From: Pseudogemmobacter faecipullorum
GTDB lineage: Bacteria > Pseudomonadota > Alphaproteobacteria > Rhodobacterales > Rhodobacteraceae
Direction: 5' to 3'
DNA: 64,000 nucleotides
Assembly: GCF_020539525.1 (NCBI RefSeq)
Contig: NZ_JACDXX010000015.1
Coordinates: 31,584-95,583 of the forward strand
The notes under the pieces are model-generated. The model was not told the DNA's origin. It was given only the letters and a program-made list of their open reading frames with translations, and ran no database searches. This document shows, piece after piece, positions 29,541-38,253 of this stretch. Position 1 is the stretch's first letter; each line of letters begins with the position of its first letter. Made by a program: the position numbers and the translations under genes.

Positions 29541-30433
29541 GATTTCTTCTCCTTCAGCTCGGAATAGAGATAGGGCACCATGATCGCGGCGATGGTGATC
29601 AGCATGATCACGGCGGAAGAGGCGCCGACGCCCATTTCCTTGCGGGTGAAAGTATAGGAATACATGAAGGTTGCGGGCATTTCCGTGGCGCGGCCGGGGC
29701 CGCCGCCGGTCAGCGCGATGACGAGGTCATAGCTCTTGATCGCCAGATGGGCGAGAATGACAAAGGCCGAGAGAAAGGCCGGGCGCAGCAGCGGAATGAC
29801 GATGCGGCGGTAGAGCTGCCAGTTTGAGGCGCCGTCGATCTGCGCCGCTTTCAGGATCTCATTATCAATGCCGCGCAGGCCGGCCAGGAACATCGCCATG
29901 ACAAAGCCCGAGCTTTGCCAGACGGCGGCGATCACAATCGTATAGATCGCCATGGTGTTTGATTTGATCCAGGTGAAGGAAAAGCTCTCCCAGCCCCATT
30001 GATGCATCACATTCTGCAGACCGATGCCGGGATCGAGAAACCATTTCCACGCCGTGCCGGTAACGATGAAGGACAAAGCCATCGGATAGAGATAGATCGG
30101 GCGCAGCATGCCCTCGCCGCGGATTTTCTGATCGAGAAAGATCGCCAGGGCGAGACCGATCACGGTGCAGATCACGATGTAAAGCGTGGCAAAGATCGCG
30201 ATGTTTTTCAGCGCAGTATGCCAGGCGGGCAGCGAGAACAGCCGGATGTAATTGTCAAAGCCGATGAAATTCCAGCTCGGCAGCATCTTCGAGCCGGTGA
30301 AGGAGAGCAGAATGGTAAACAGGATAAAGCCATAGACAAAGAACACTGTCACCGCCAGCGAGGGTGCGAGCACCAGTCTTGGCAGCCAGTCCTGTAATCT
30401 GGTTCGGAAATCGACTTCTGCGGGCGCAGCCAT
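29537..30433 (-). CDS. Carbohydrate ABC transporter permease, MalF/GtsB-like
   Basis: A 298-residue inner-membrane permease with hydrophobic segments from about residue 20 (LVLAPSLAVTVFFVYGFILF) and the EAA loop EILKAAQIDGASNWQ followed by VIPLLRP. The C-terminus ends in a Lys-rich cytoplasmic tail. A 135-bp gap containing a strong hairpin separates it from the binding-protein gene. Confidence 0.93.
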   Translation of the reverse strand: MAAPAEVDFRTRLQDWLPRLVLAPSLAVTVFFVYGFILFTILLSFTGSKMLPSWNFIGFDNYIRLFSLPAWHTALKNIAIFATLYIVICTVIGLALAIFLDQKIRGEGMLRPIYLYPMALSFIVTGTAWKWFLDPGIGLQNVMHQWGWESFSFTWIKSNTMAIYTIVIAAVWQSSGFVMAMFLAGLRGIDNEILKAAQIDGASNWQLYRRIVIPLLRPAFLSAFVILAHLAIKSYDLVIALTGGGPGRATEMPATFMYSYTFTRKEMGVGASSAVIMLITIAAIMVPYLYSELKEKKS

Positions 30434-30521
30434 TCTGTCCCCCCTCCTGCGAAGCTTGCGCGCAAAGCACGCGAATTTACTGGTAAAATCCCGGTTCCGG
30501 CGCGTAAAACTGCCGGAAGAG

Positions 30522-30550
30522 GCGGGAGGGCAGCCGGGCTGCCTTCCCGC
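30522..30550 (-). terminator. Intercistronic hairpin between binding-protein and permease genes
   Basis: A 13-bp stem (GCGGGAGGGCAGC / GCTGCCTTCCCGC on the plus strand, one G-T pair) with a 3-base loop lies just after the binding-protein stop and has no T-tract. Such hairpins commonly stabilise the upstream message and let less transcription through, matching the need for more binding protein than permease. Confidence 0.6.
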
Positions 30551-30568
30551 TGACTATGGGACGCAGGC

Positions 30569-31822
30569 TTACTGGGCTGCAGCCACAGCTTCGGCCAGGG
30601 CGGTCGCCGCGCTCGCGCCATCCGCATATTCGCCGTTGAAGGCGGCGGTGATCACGTCATAGGTGGCATTTTTCACCGAGGCCGGGGCGCCATAGCCATG
30701 TGCCATCGAGCCGAAGAGGGTATTGCCGGCGCTGGCTTCGGCCAGATCCTTGATGCCCTTTTTGCCGCAATCATCGAAAGCAGTATCGGGCACATCGGTC
30801 CGGGCCGGGACCGAGCCTTTGACGGTATTGAAGGCCGACTGGAAGGCGGGGCTCTCAATCGCCGAGGCCATGGCATGCTGCGCTTTCACCGCCTCTTCGC
30901 CCTTGACGTTGAACATGGCGAACTGGTCGGCGTTGAAGGTGATCGCGCCCTGGGTGCCGGGGAAGCGGATGCAGACGAAGTCAACGCCCGGCTTCTGACC
31001 TGCGCCGAGGAACTCCCCCTTGGCCCAGTCGCCCATGGCCTGCATCCCGGCCTCGCCATTGATCACCATGGCCGAGGCCAGGTTCCAGTCGCGGCCCGAG
31101 AAATTGTCATCGACATAGCTGCGCAGTTTCAACAGCTGGTCAAAAGCGGCGGCCATTTTCTCGCCCCCCAGCGCCGCCGGGTCGAGGTCGATGAAAGCGG
31201 CTTTGTAGAAATCGGTACCCTGGGCCAGCACCAGGCTGTCAAACACCGTCGCATCCTGCCAGGGCTGACCGCCATGGGCGAGCGGCGTGATGCCGTTCTC
31301 TTTCATCTTATCGAGCACGGCGATCAGCTCATCCCAGCTGGTCGGCTCGGCGAGGCCGGTCTTGTCGAGCGCGGCTTTCGAGATCCAGAGCCAGTTGGTC
31401 GAATGCACATTGACCGGCGCGGCGATCCAGTGGCCGTCATATTTCGAGAAGGCCTGCAGGGCTGCCGGGATCACCTTATCCCAGCCCTCAGCCGCGGCCA
31501 CTTCGTCAAGATTGCCAAGCGCGCCCTGGGCCGCCCAGTCGGTGATATCAAAGCCAAGCATCTGCACTGCGGTCGGCGGATCGCCTGCGGTGACGCGGGC
31601 CGAGAGCGCGGTCATCGCCGCCTCACCACCGCCACCGGCGACCGGCATATCCACCCAGCCGATGCCCTGTTTTGCGAGGTCTTCTTTCAGCACATTGAGC
31701 GCCGCCGCTTCACCCCCGGCCGTCCACCAGTGCAGCACTTCCACATCTTCCGCTCTGGCGGCGGCAGCGAGGCCAATCGTCAGCGCCAGAGCCGAGGTTA
31801 CTCCCTTGGTCATCTTCCTCAT
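30569..31822 (-). CDS. Sugar ABC transporter substrate-binding protein (GtsA-like)
   Basis: A 417-residue periplasmic binding protein. The ATG at 31822 has GGAGG six bases upstream and gives a signal peptide ([24 protein letters not shown]). The mature start [18 protein letters not shown] and the segment [16 protein letters not shown] closely resemble the glucose/mannose binding protein GtsA of pseudomonads as I recall it, so an aldohexose or a related glycoside is the likely ligand. It is the first gene of the minus-strand operon and has a LacI-type palindrome 43 bp upstream of its start. Confidence 0.9.
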   Translation of the reverse strand: MRKMTKGVTSALALTIGLAAAARAEDVEVLHWWTAGGEAAALNVLKEDLAKQGIGWVDMPVAGGGGEAAMTALSARVTAGDPPTAVQMLGFDITDWAAQGALGNLDEVAAAEGWDKVIPAALQAFSKYDGHWIAAPVNVHSTNWLWISKAALDKTGLAEPTSWDELIAVLDKMKENGITPLAHGGQPWQDATVFDSLVLAQGTDFYKAAFIDLDPAALGGEKMAAAFDQLLKLRSYVDDNFSGRDWNLASAMVINGEAGMQAMGDWAKGEFLGAGQKPGVDFVCIRFPGTQGAITFNADQFAMFNVKGEEAVKAQHAMASAIESPAFQSAFNTVKGSVPARTDVPDTAFDDCGKKGIKDLAEASAGNTLFGSMAHGYGAPASVKNATYDVITAAFNGEYADGASAATALAEAVAAAQ

Positions 31823-31864
31823 GTCATCCTCCCAGATGAACGTCCCGATCGGGAACAAGCTTAG

Positions 31865-31876
31865 TGAAACGTTACA
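31865..31876. promoter_or_regulatory. LacI-type operator upstream of the ABC sugar operon
   Basis: TGAAACGTTACA is a CG-centred palindrome (one mismatched pair) placed between the divergent sugar operon and the lacI gene at 32038. It fits the pattern TGNAACGTTNCA, also found ahead of the Gfo/Idh operon at 38018. Confidence 0.6.
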
Positions 31877-31982
31877 AATAGCATTCCAGTCAATATAATT
31901 TTTGAGACTTCCCTCGCTGGTAAGTCAATTTTACTGGCTGCAATGCAGCAAAAGCCGCGCAGTTGCGGCATAAATTCATTGT

Positions 31983-31994
31983 TGTAACGATATA
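31983..31994. promoter_or_regulatory. Possible second LacI-type half-conserved operator
   Basis: TGTAACGATATA matches TGNAACGTTNCA at all but two fixed positions; it lies 118 bp from the better site at 31865 and 55 bp before the CTG start proposed for lacI. It could allow looping or autoregulation. Confidence 0.35.
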
Positions 31995-32037
31995 TTTTCC
32001 TGTCATAGGTTGGGCAGCATTCAAAAGGAGACCTGCC

Positions 32038-33081
32038 CTGTCCAGCCCTGTCGGAAATGCGGCTTCGCGCCTGGTGGTACAATCTCAGCGTGTAAGGCCG
32101 ACGCTGCGCACCATCGCGGCAGAGACCGGACTTGCGGTTACGACGGTGTCGCGGGCGCTGGCCAATGATGTACGAATCGCGGCCACGACCCGGGCGCTGG
32201 TGCAGGAAGCGGCCCGCAGACTGGGCTATGTGCCCGACCGTGCCGCGCAGCGTCTGCGCACCGGGCGGACCAAGGTGATCCAGCTGCTGCTCAATCTCGA
32301 TCATGAGTTTCTCGGCTTTACCCACGAGCTGATCTCGGGCCTGTCCGAAGCTTTGGCGGGCACCGGCTATTCGGTGACTTTGTTTCCCGACATCCTTGGC
32401 AGCGACCGCCTCTCGGCGGTGCGCCAGATTGTGGAAAGCCGGCTGGGCGATGGCATTATTTTTAACCGCACCGAGCCCTTCGATCCGCGCGTGCGCTATC
32501 TGACCGAGCAGGGTTTTCCCTTTGTCTGTCATGGCCGTACCGAATTTACCGTGCCGCATCCCTGGGTCGATTTCGACAATGAGGCCTTTGCCCGGATCGC
32601 GGCCGAGCGGCTGATTTCCAAAGGCCGGACGCGGCTGCTGATCATCCTGCCGCCGGCGCGTTATTCTTTTGCCCAGCATCTGCGCTGGGGCGCGGTTTCG
32701 GCGGCGAAGGCGCATGGCATCAGCTGCGAGATCCCGGATCAGATCAGCCTCGATACCTCGGATGTCGAGACCCTGGCCTGGCTGCGCCAGCGGCTGATGC
32801 AGCCCGACCGGCCGGATGGCATTATCTGCGTCGGCGAGGTGCAGGCGCTGGCGGCGCTGGGCGCGATCAGCGATGCCGGTCTGAGTGTCGGGCACGAGAT
32901 TGATGTGGTGGCCAAGCGCGCTTCGGATCTGTTTGATCTGTTCCGGCCGCGGGTCGATACCATGCTTGAGGATCTGCGTCTCGCCGGGCGCTCGATGGGC
33001 GAGGTGCTGCTGCGCGCTTTTGCCGGCGAGCCGACCGGCGGGCTGCAGATCCTGCATCAGCCCGAAACTGAGTTTCGCTGA
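32038..33081 (+). CDS. LacI-family transcriptional regulator, divergent from the ABC operon
   Basis: A LacI/GalR protein of about 347 residues with HTH LRTIAAETGLAVTTVSRALA near the N-terminus and a ligand-binding domain (DRPDGIICVGEVQALAALG, GHEIDVVAKRASDLF). The start is unusual: no ATG or GTG lies near the only good Shine-Dalgarno, AAGGAG at 32025-32030, while a CTG codon sits at ideal spacing at 32038; a GTG at 32074 is the alternative, and an upstream TTG at 31963 would run through the operator region. It probably binds the TGNAACGTTNCA sites ahead of both flanking operons. It is convergent with the aldehyde dehydrogenase gene (11 bp between the stops). Confidence 0.85.
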   Translation: MSSPVGNAASRLVVQSQRVRPTLRTIAAETGLAVTTVSRALANDVRIAATTRALVQEAARRLGYVPDRAAQRLRTGRTKVIQLLLNLDHEFLGFTHELISGLSEALAGTGYSVTLFPDILGSDRLSAVRQIVESRLGDGIIFNRTEPFDPRVRYLTEQGFPFVCHGRTEFTVPHPWVDFDNEAFARIAAERLISKGRTRLLIILPPARYSFAQHLRWGAVSAAKAHGISCEIPDQISLDTSDVETLAWLRQRLMQPDRPDGIICVGEVQALAALGAISDAGLSVGHEIDVVAKRASDLFDLFRPRVDTMLEDLRLAGRSMGEVLLRAFAGEPTGGLQILHQPETEFR

Positions 33082-33092
33082 TCCGGGCGGGC

Positions 33093-34613
33093 TCATCGCC
33101 TGACCCAGGGCGCGCGGGTGCTGGCACCGATGCGCATGACGACGGATTTGGGTTCGAGATATTCCTCCAGCCCGTAGTGGCCATTTTCCCGGCCAAGACC
33201 GGATTGTTTCATCCCGCCGAAGGGCACTTCGGGGAAGCCATCCATCCAGCTGTTGGTCCAGATCGTGCCGGCTTCGACGCTGCGGGCAAAGCGCAGGCAG
33301 GCATGGATATCCTTGCTCCAGATCCCGGCCGAGAGGCCATAGCTGGTATCATTGGCGAGGCTGATCGCCTCATCGAGGCTGCTGCAGCTCTGGATCGCCA
33401 GCACCGGGCCGAAGACCTCTTCCCGGGCGATGGCCATATCGGGGCGGATGCCGGTCAGCAGGGTGGGGGCGTAGAATGTGCCGCTCAGCCCCGGGATCTG
33501 CAGCGTCTCGCCGCCGAGGGCCAGCCCGGCCCCGGCGGCAAGGCCATCTTTTACCGAGCGGTCAATGCGCTGCAGATGCGCGGGCGAGATGATCGCCCCG
33601 ACCTGGGTCTGCGGATCAAGCGGATCGCCGAAGGCCACCCTGGCCGAGAGTTCAGCCAGCCTGGCGGTGAAATCGGCGGCAATATCTCGATGCAGGATCA
33701 GACGTGAGCCAGCATTGCAGCATTCTCCGGCGTTGAACAGGCTGCCAAACACCACCGCATCCGCCGCCGCATCGAGATCGGCATCGGGCAGCACCACCTG
33801 GGGGTTCTTGCCGCCAAGCTCCAGTGCGAGCTTTTTCAGCGTGGCCGAGGCCGCCGCCTGGATCGAGCGCCCGACCGTGGTCGAGCCGGTGAAACTGACC
33901 ATATCGACCATAGGATGCGCGGCCATCAGCGCGCCCACCGGATCCCCATAACCCAGCACAATATTCACCACGCCGGGCGGCAATCCGGCCTCGGTCAGCA
34001 ATTCGCCGAGGATCACCGTGGTCGAGGGGGTGATCTCAGAGGGTTTGACGATACAGGAGCAGCCCGCCGCAAGGGCGAAGGGCAGTTTCTGGCTCAGGAT
34101 CCAGAACGGGAAATTCCACGGCGTGATGATCGAGACCACCCCGACCGGCTGTTGCAGCACCATGGCCAGCAGATCGGGGCCAAGGCTGTCATGGCTGTCG
34201 CCATGCAAAGCCCTGGCCAGGGCGGCGGCATAGCGCCAGAGATCAGCGGCGCCACTGACCTCTCCCCGGGCCTGGGTGATCGGCTTGCCGGTTTCCAACG
34301 CTTCCAGGAGCGCCATTTCCGCGCTGCGTTCCGCGATCAGATCCGCCACTTTCAGCAGCAGCGTCGCGCGTTCCTTACCGCTGGCGCGTGACCAGTCACC
34401 GGCGTCAAACGAGAGGCGCGCCGCTTCAATCGCAGCCGTGGTTTCTGCCGCACCCGCTTTTGCATGGCGGCTGACCAGGCAGCCATGGGCGGGCGAACGG
34501 CGCTCAAAGCTTTCAGCACTGTCGCACCAGCTGCCATTGATCAGATGGCGGCCATGGAAGGGCAGGGCTGAGAGATCAGCATTGGTGGCGGGAATCAGAG
34601 TATATGCGGTCAT
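33093..34613 (-). CDS. NAD(P)-dependent aldehyde dehydrogenase
   Basis: A 506-residue ALDH-superfamily enzyme. The ATG at 34613 (MTAYTLIPAT) is preferred to 34691, which would run far into the preceding gene. Visible: PWNFPFW (about 165-171), cofactor-binding FTGSTTVG, catalytic Glu265 in LELGGKNP and Cys299 in FNAGECCNAGS, and the C-terminal PFGGMKQSGLGRENG. It resembles the betaine-aldehyde dehydrogenase branch. It ends the operon Gfo/Idh, CoA-transferase, enoyl-CoA hydratase, ALDH, and its start is one base from the hydratase stop. It would oxidise an aldehyde to the acid used by the CoA-transferase. Confidence 0.92.
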   Translation of the reverse strand: MTAYTLIPATNADLSALPFHGRHLINGSWCDSAESFERRSPAHGCLVSRHAKAGAAETTAAIEAARLSFDAGDWSRASGKERATLLLKVADLIAERSAEMALLEALETGKPITQARGEVSGAADLWRYAAALARALHGDSHDSLGPDLLAMVLQQPVGVVSIITPWNFPFWILSQKLPFALAAGCSCIVKPSEITPSTTVILGELLTEAGLPPGVVNIVLGYGDPVGALMAAHPMVDMVSFTGSTTVGRSIQAAASATLKKLALELGGKNPQVVLPDADLDAAADAVVFGSLFNAGECCNAGSRLILHRDIAADFTARLAELSARVAFGDPLDPQTQVGAIISPAHLQRIDRSVKDGLAAGAGLALGGETLQIPGLSGTFYAPTLLTGIRPDMAIAREEVFGPVLAIQSCSSLDEAISLANDTSYGLSAGIWSKDIHACLRFARSVEAGTIWTNSWMDGFPEVPFGGMKQSGLGRENGHYGLEEYLEPKSVVMRIGASTRAPWVRR

Positions 34614-34614
34614 G

Positions 34615-35382
34615 TTAATTTCCCGTAAATTCAGCCGGGCGTTTGCCCTGAAAAGCCGCGACGCCCTCGCTGCGATCGGCTGCGGCGGCAATGGCGGCCG
34701 AGCCCAAAGCCTCGATCAGCGCGGCGCGATCCTCGCCGCGCCCGGCATGGATCATGTTTTTGGCAATCTCGGTGGCGCGGGGCGAGAGGCCGCGCGCCCG
34801 TTCCAGAACCGCCAGCGCTTCGGTGCGGGCGGCTTCGCAGACAGCGGCGGCAAAGCCCAGCTCCAGCGCCCGCGCGGCGCTGATCCGGCGGCCAAACAGC
34901 GCCATTTCCTTGACCACCGGCTCAGGCAAAAGCCGGATGAGGCGCTGGCTGCCCGACCAGCCAGGCACGATGCCGATGCCGCTTTCGGGCAAGGCGATGC
35001 TGGCGCGCGGCGTCATGATGCGGATGTCGCAGGCCGCCGCCAGCTCCAGCCCGCCGCCAAAGGCATGGCCCTCAAGCAGGGCCAGGGTCGGACGCGACAG
35101 CCGGGCGAGGCGGTCGAAAATGCGGTGGCCGCCGCGCACCCAGTGCCGGGCAAATTCCGCCGGGCTGAGGCCGCCCCAGCCGCTGATATCGGCGCCCGAG
35201 CAAAAGCATTTCGCCGGCGCCGCGCTCAGCAGCACCAGACGCGCCGGGCTGCGCTCGATCTTTTCGAGATGCGCGGCCAGCTCATCCAGCATCGGCGCGC
35301 TGAAAGCATTCATCTTTTCGGGATTATTCAGCCGGATTTCCGCCAGATCCCCGTCAAAGCGCAGCTCGACCCGGCCGCTCAC
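34615..35382 (-). CDS. Enoyl-CoA hydratase/isomerase family protein
   Basis: A 255-residue crotonase-fold protein. The oxyanion-hole segments are recognisable: FCSGADISGW (about 60-69) and GHAFGGGLELAAACD (about 104-118). A Glu/Gly pair in PESGIGIVPGWSGSQRL occupies the catalytic region; hydratases usually have Glu at both positions, so the exact reaction (hydration, isomerisation or C-C cleavage) is open. It overlaps the CoA-transferase gene by 4 bp, indicating a CoA-thioester intermediate in this pathway. Confidence 0.87.
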   Translation of the reverse strand: MSGRVELRFDGDLAEIRLNNPEKMNAFSAPMLDELAAHLEKIERSPARLVLLSAAPAKCFCSGADISGWGGLSPAEFARHWVRGGHRIFDRLARLSRPTLALLEGHAFGGGLELAAACDIRIMTPRASIALPESGIGIVPGWSGSQRLIRLLPEPVVKEMALFGRRISAARALELGFAAAVCEAARTEALAVLERARGLSPRATEIAKNMIHAGRGEDRAALIEALGSAAIAAAADRSEGVAAFQGKRPAEFTGN

Positions 35383-36950
35383 AGCTGCAGCCCCATCGGC
35401 CCGGCGGACAGCAGCGAGCGCGGCATCTGCACCGCATTTTCTGCGATCCGCACCCGCCCGGCACTGGCGGCGAGGATATCGCGGGCCGGATCAATACCGG
35501 GCATGATCTCGGTGGCGCAAAGCCCATCCGCCTCCAGCCGCATCACGCAGCGTTCGGTGATATAGAGCAGCTCCTGGCCCTGGTCGCGGGCGCGGGTACC
35601 GGAGAAGGTGACATGCTCGACCTGCTCCACCATTTTGGTGAATTTCCCGGGCTTTGTGATGGTAATGCCGCTCTCTGACAGGCTGACCTCGGCCCCGGCC
35701 TCAAACCAGCCTGAAAAGACCAGTTTGCGCGCATGGGCGGTGATATCGACAAAGCCGCCGCAGCCTGCGGTGAGATAGGGCTTTTTGCCCAGTTTTGAGA
35801 CGTTCACATTGCCCCGACGGTCAACCTCCATGAAGGACAGGAAGGAGAGGTCGAAGCCGCCGCCCTGGAAATAGATGAACTGCTGCGGCGAGGGGACATA
35901 GCCAAAGGCATTCGAGGCGCAGCCGAAAGCAAAGCCGGTCAGGGGCATACCGCCGACCGCACCCTGCTCAATCGCCCAGGTGACGGCCTCGGCATGGCCC
36001 TCTTCGAGCAGGATGCGCGGCACCATGGCCGAGATGCCAAAGCCCAGATTAGCGGTCTGGCCGCGCTTCAGCTCCATTGCGGCGCGCCGGGCGATCACCT
36101 TCTCGATCCCATGTTCAGCCAGGGTGAAACTGTCCCAGGGCCGCAGGATCTGCCCCGAGATCGCCGGATCATACAGGGTTTCCGTGGTCTGGAGCTGCGC
36201 CGGGTCCAGCACCAGCAGATCGACCAGATGGCCGGGCAGGCGCACATCATGCGGGCGCAGACTGCCGGCGGTGGTCATGCGCGAGACCTGAGCGATCACC
36301 AGACCGCCATTATTGCGGGTGGCAATCGCCTGTTCCAGCCCGCCCAGATAGGCCCCCTCATGCTCATAGGTCAGATTGCCGCGCTCATCGGCGGTGGTGG
36401 CGCGCAGGATGCAGACATCGGGGTAAATATTGGGGAAATGCAGCCAGGTCTCGCCGCCGAATTCCGCGCGGCGGACAATCGGGCTGCGGGCGGCGGTTTC
36501 ATTCATCGCGCAGCCCTGAAGCTGCGGGTCGACAAAGGTCTGCAGCCCGACTTTGGTCAGCACTCCGGGGCGGCGCGCTGCCGCCTCACGGTGCATATCG
36601 AACAGAATGCCCGAGGGCACATTCCAGGCCGCCACCCGCTCTTGGGTGATCATCTGCCAGATCGCGGGCATTGCCAGGCTGGAGGGGCCAGAGGGGTAAG
36701 ATCCTGCCAGAACCCGGGCGATCAGCCCGTCTTTCGCAATATGATCAATGCCTTTGACGCCATACATATCCCCGGCAGCAATCGGGTGCAGCATGGTCAG
36801 CGCCCGCGGGTGGCCCTCGCTGACAAACCGCTCGCCCAATGCGCGCAGCACCAGATCGGGGCAGCCAAGCGCCGAGGAGGAGGAGACCGTGATCACGGCC
36901 TGATCGCGGATGCGGGCGACGGCCTCAGCGGCGGAGACGAGCTTTGTCAT
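35379..36950 (-). CDS. Fused-subunit acyl-CoA:carboxylate CoA-transferase
   Basis: A 523-residue family I CoA-transferase in which alpha and beta domains are joined in one chain, as in YdiF and propionate CoA-transferases. The likely catalytic glutamate is Glu328 in WAIEQGAVGGMPLTG, and the beta domain continues with FDLSFLSFMEVDRRGNVNV. It would move CoA from a donor to a carboxylic acid made by the pathway. It starts 2 bp after the Gfo/Idh stop and overlaps the hydratase by 4 bp. Confidence 0.9.
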   Translation of the reverse strand: MTKLVSAAEAVARIRDQAVITVSSSSALGCPDLVLRALGERFVSEGHPRALTMLHPIAAGDMYGVKGIDHIAKDGLIARVLAGSYPSGPSSLAMPAIWQMITQERVAAWNVPSGILFDMHREAAARRPGVLTKVGLQTFVDPQLQGCAMNETAARSPIVRRAEFGGETWLHFPNIYPDVCILRATTADERGNLTYEHEGAYLGGLEQAIATRNNGGLVIAQVSRMTTAGSLRPHDVRLPGHLVDLLVLDPAQLQTTETLYDPAISGQILRPWDSFTLAEHGIEKVIARRAAMELKRGQTANLGFGISAMVPRILLEEGHAEAVTWAIEQGAVGGMPLTGFAFGCASNAFGYVPSPQQFIYFQGGGFDLSFLSFMEVDRRGNVNVSKLGKKPYLTAGCGGFVDITAHARKLVFSGWFEAGAEVSLSESGITITKPGKFTKMVEQVEHVTFSGTRARDQGQELLYITERCVMRLEADGLCATEIMPGIDPARDILAASAGRVRIAENAVQMPRSLLSAGPMGLQL

Positions 36951-36952
36951 GA

Positions 36953-37954
36953 TTAGAGCTCCGGAAAAGTCACAGGGCAGCAGGTGCCTGATCGGGCCGC
37001 CTTGCGCACGGCCAGGGCAATGCTGAGCGATCTGACCCCATCCTCGCCACTGGCGGCGGGGGCGCCTTCGCCCCGGGTGGCGGCGAGGAAGGCGGCAAGG
37101 CCGGTGGCATAGAGATCATCGCGGGTGAAGGGGATGGCTTCGCGCCCGGCGGCGGTCACAAGCTCAATCTCGCCGAGCGGACTTTGGCTCATCACGCCCC
37201 GGGCGAAGACCGAGCCTGCGGTGCCATGCAGCTCCAGTCCGGAGCCGGCGAAGGGATGGGTAAAGCTTTCATGGCTGAACACCATGGCGCCCGAGCTCAT
37301 GGTCCAGATCGACATCGCGCTGTCCTCAACCCCCTCGCCAAGGCCGGAGGCGGTCATTTTCGCCACCACCGAGACCGGCTCATCCTGGAGCAGAAAGCGG
37401 GCGGTATCGGCATTATGCACGGTGATATCAGCGATCACACCGCCACCCGCCGCCGCATCGTTAATACGCCAGCCCTGGAGATGCGCCGGCAGCTGCACGG
37501 CATGAAAGATACGCAAGGACAATACCTTACCAATGCGGCCCCCGGCGATCAGGGCGCGGATGGCGCGGTGGCTGCCGGCGCAGCGCAGATGATGATTGGT
37601 GGCGAAAGTCACGCCGCGTGCCCGGGCGGCAAGTACCATTTCCGCCGCTTCCCCGGCCGTCATCGCCAGCGGCTTTTCGCAAAGCACATGTTTGCCGGCG
37701 GCAATCGCGGCCAGGGCCTGGGCGCGGTGCTGCTCATTGGTGGTTGAGATATAGACCGCCCCGGCCTCGGGATCGGCCAGAGCCGCTGCCAGATCACTGC
37801 CATGATGGGGGATGCCATGGGTTGCGGCAAATTCTGCCGCGCGGCCGGGCGAGCTGCTGAGAATGCGGTGCACACTGGCCCCGGGCTGAGAGCGGATCGC
37901 GCCGATCATATGTTCGGCGGCAATGGTGCTGGCCCCCATCAGGATCCAACGCAT
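36953..37954 (-). CDS. Gfo/Idh/MocA-family sugar dehydrogenase
   Basis: A 333-residue NAD(P)-dependent oxidoreductase: N-terminal Rossmann part (MGASTIAAEHM), the family EKP motif at Glu93-Lys94-Pro95 in HVLCEKPLAM, and a C-terminal beta-sheet domain with GGVIADITVHNADTARFL carrying the usual Asp/His pair. Members oxidise sugars, inositols and related polyols at one hydroxyl. It is the first gene of the second carbohydrate operon and lies behind two LacI-type palindromes. Confidence 0.92.
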   Translation of the reverse strand: MRWILMGASTIAAEHMIGAIRSQPGASVHRILSSSPGRAAEFAATHGIPHHGSDLAAALADPEAGAVYISTTNEQHRAQALAAIAAGKHVLCEKPLAMTAGEAAEMVLAARARGVTFATNHHLRCAGSHRAIRALIAGGRIGKVLSLRIFHAVQLPAHLQGWRINDAAAGGGVIADITVHNADTARFLLQDEPVSVVAKMTASGLGEGVEDSAMSIWTMSSGAMVFSHESFTHPFAGSGLELHGTAGSVFARGVMSQSPLGEIELVTAAGREAIPFTRDDLYATGLAAFLAATRGEGAPAASGEDGVRSLSIALAVRKAARSGTCCPVTFPEL

Positions 37955-37997
37955 GTTCTGTCTCTCCCCTGCAGCGGCAGGTCCGGGGGCAAATCCC

Positions 37998-38029
37998 TGG
38001 ACCGTTCCAATAGATCATGGAACGTTCCA
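37998..38029. promoter_or_regulatory. Tandem LacI-type operators ahead of the Gfo/Idh operon
   Basis: A perfect palindrome TGGAACGTTCCA (38018-38029) and an imperfect one TGGACCGTTCCA (37998-38009) lie 20 bp apart centre to centre, about two helical turns, 44-75 bp upstream of the gene start at 37954. Both fit or nearly fit TGNAACGTTNCA. The rest of the gap to 38253 holds no gene. Confidence 0.65.
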
Positions 38030-38253
38030 ATGTGCCCTGTCAACTTTGTTGAGGCAGGGCTGTTGCTGTGGCGGCTGGCCCGGAGGAAGCGGGGCGGATC
38101 TATCCCAGGCCCGGTCCCGATGCGGTGGGCGGGGGGAATCTGCGGCTGAAAGCGCGATGTTCAGACTTTGTGAAGCTATCTGGCCAAAGATACAGCGCAG
38201 CAAAGCTCTCGCCCGGACGGCGGGGGCAGGGACAGAGCCCGGCCTCGCCGCGC

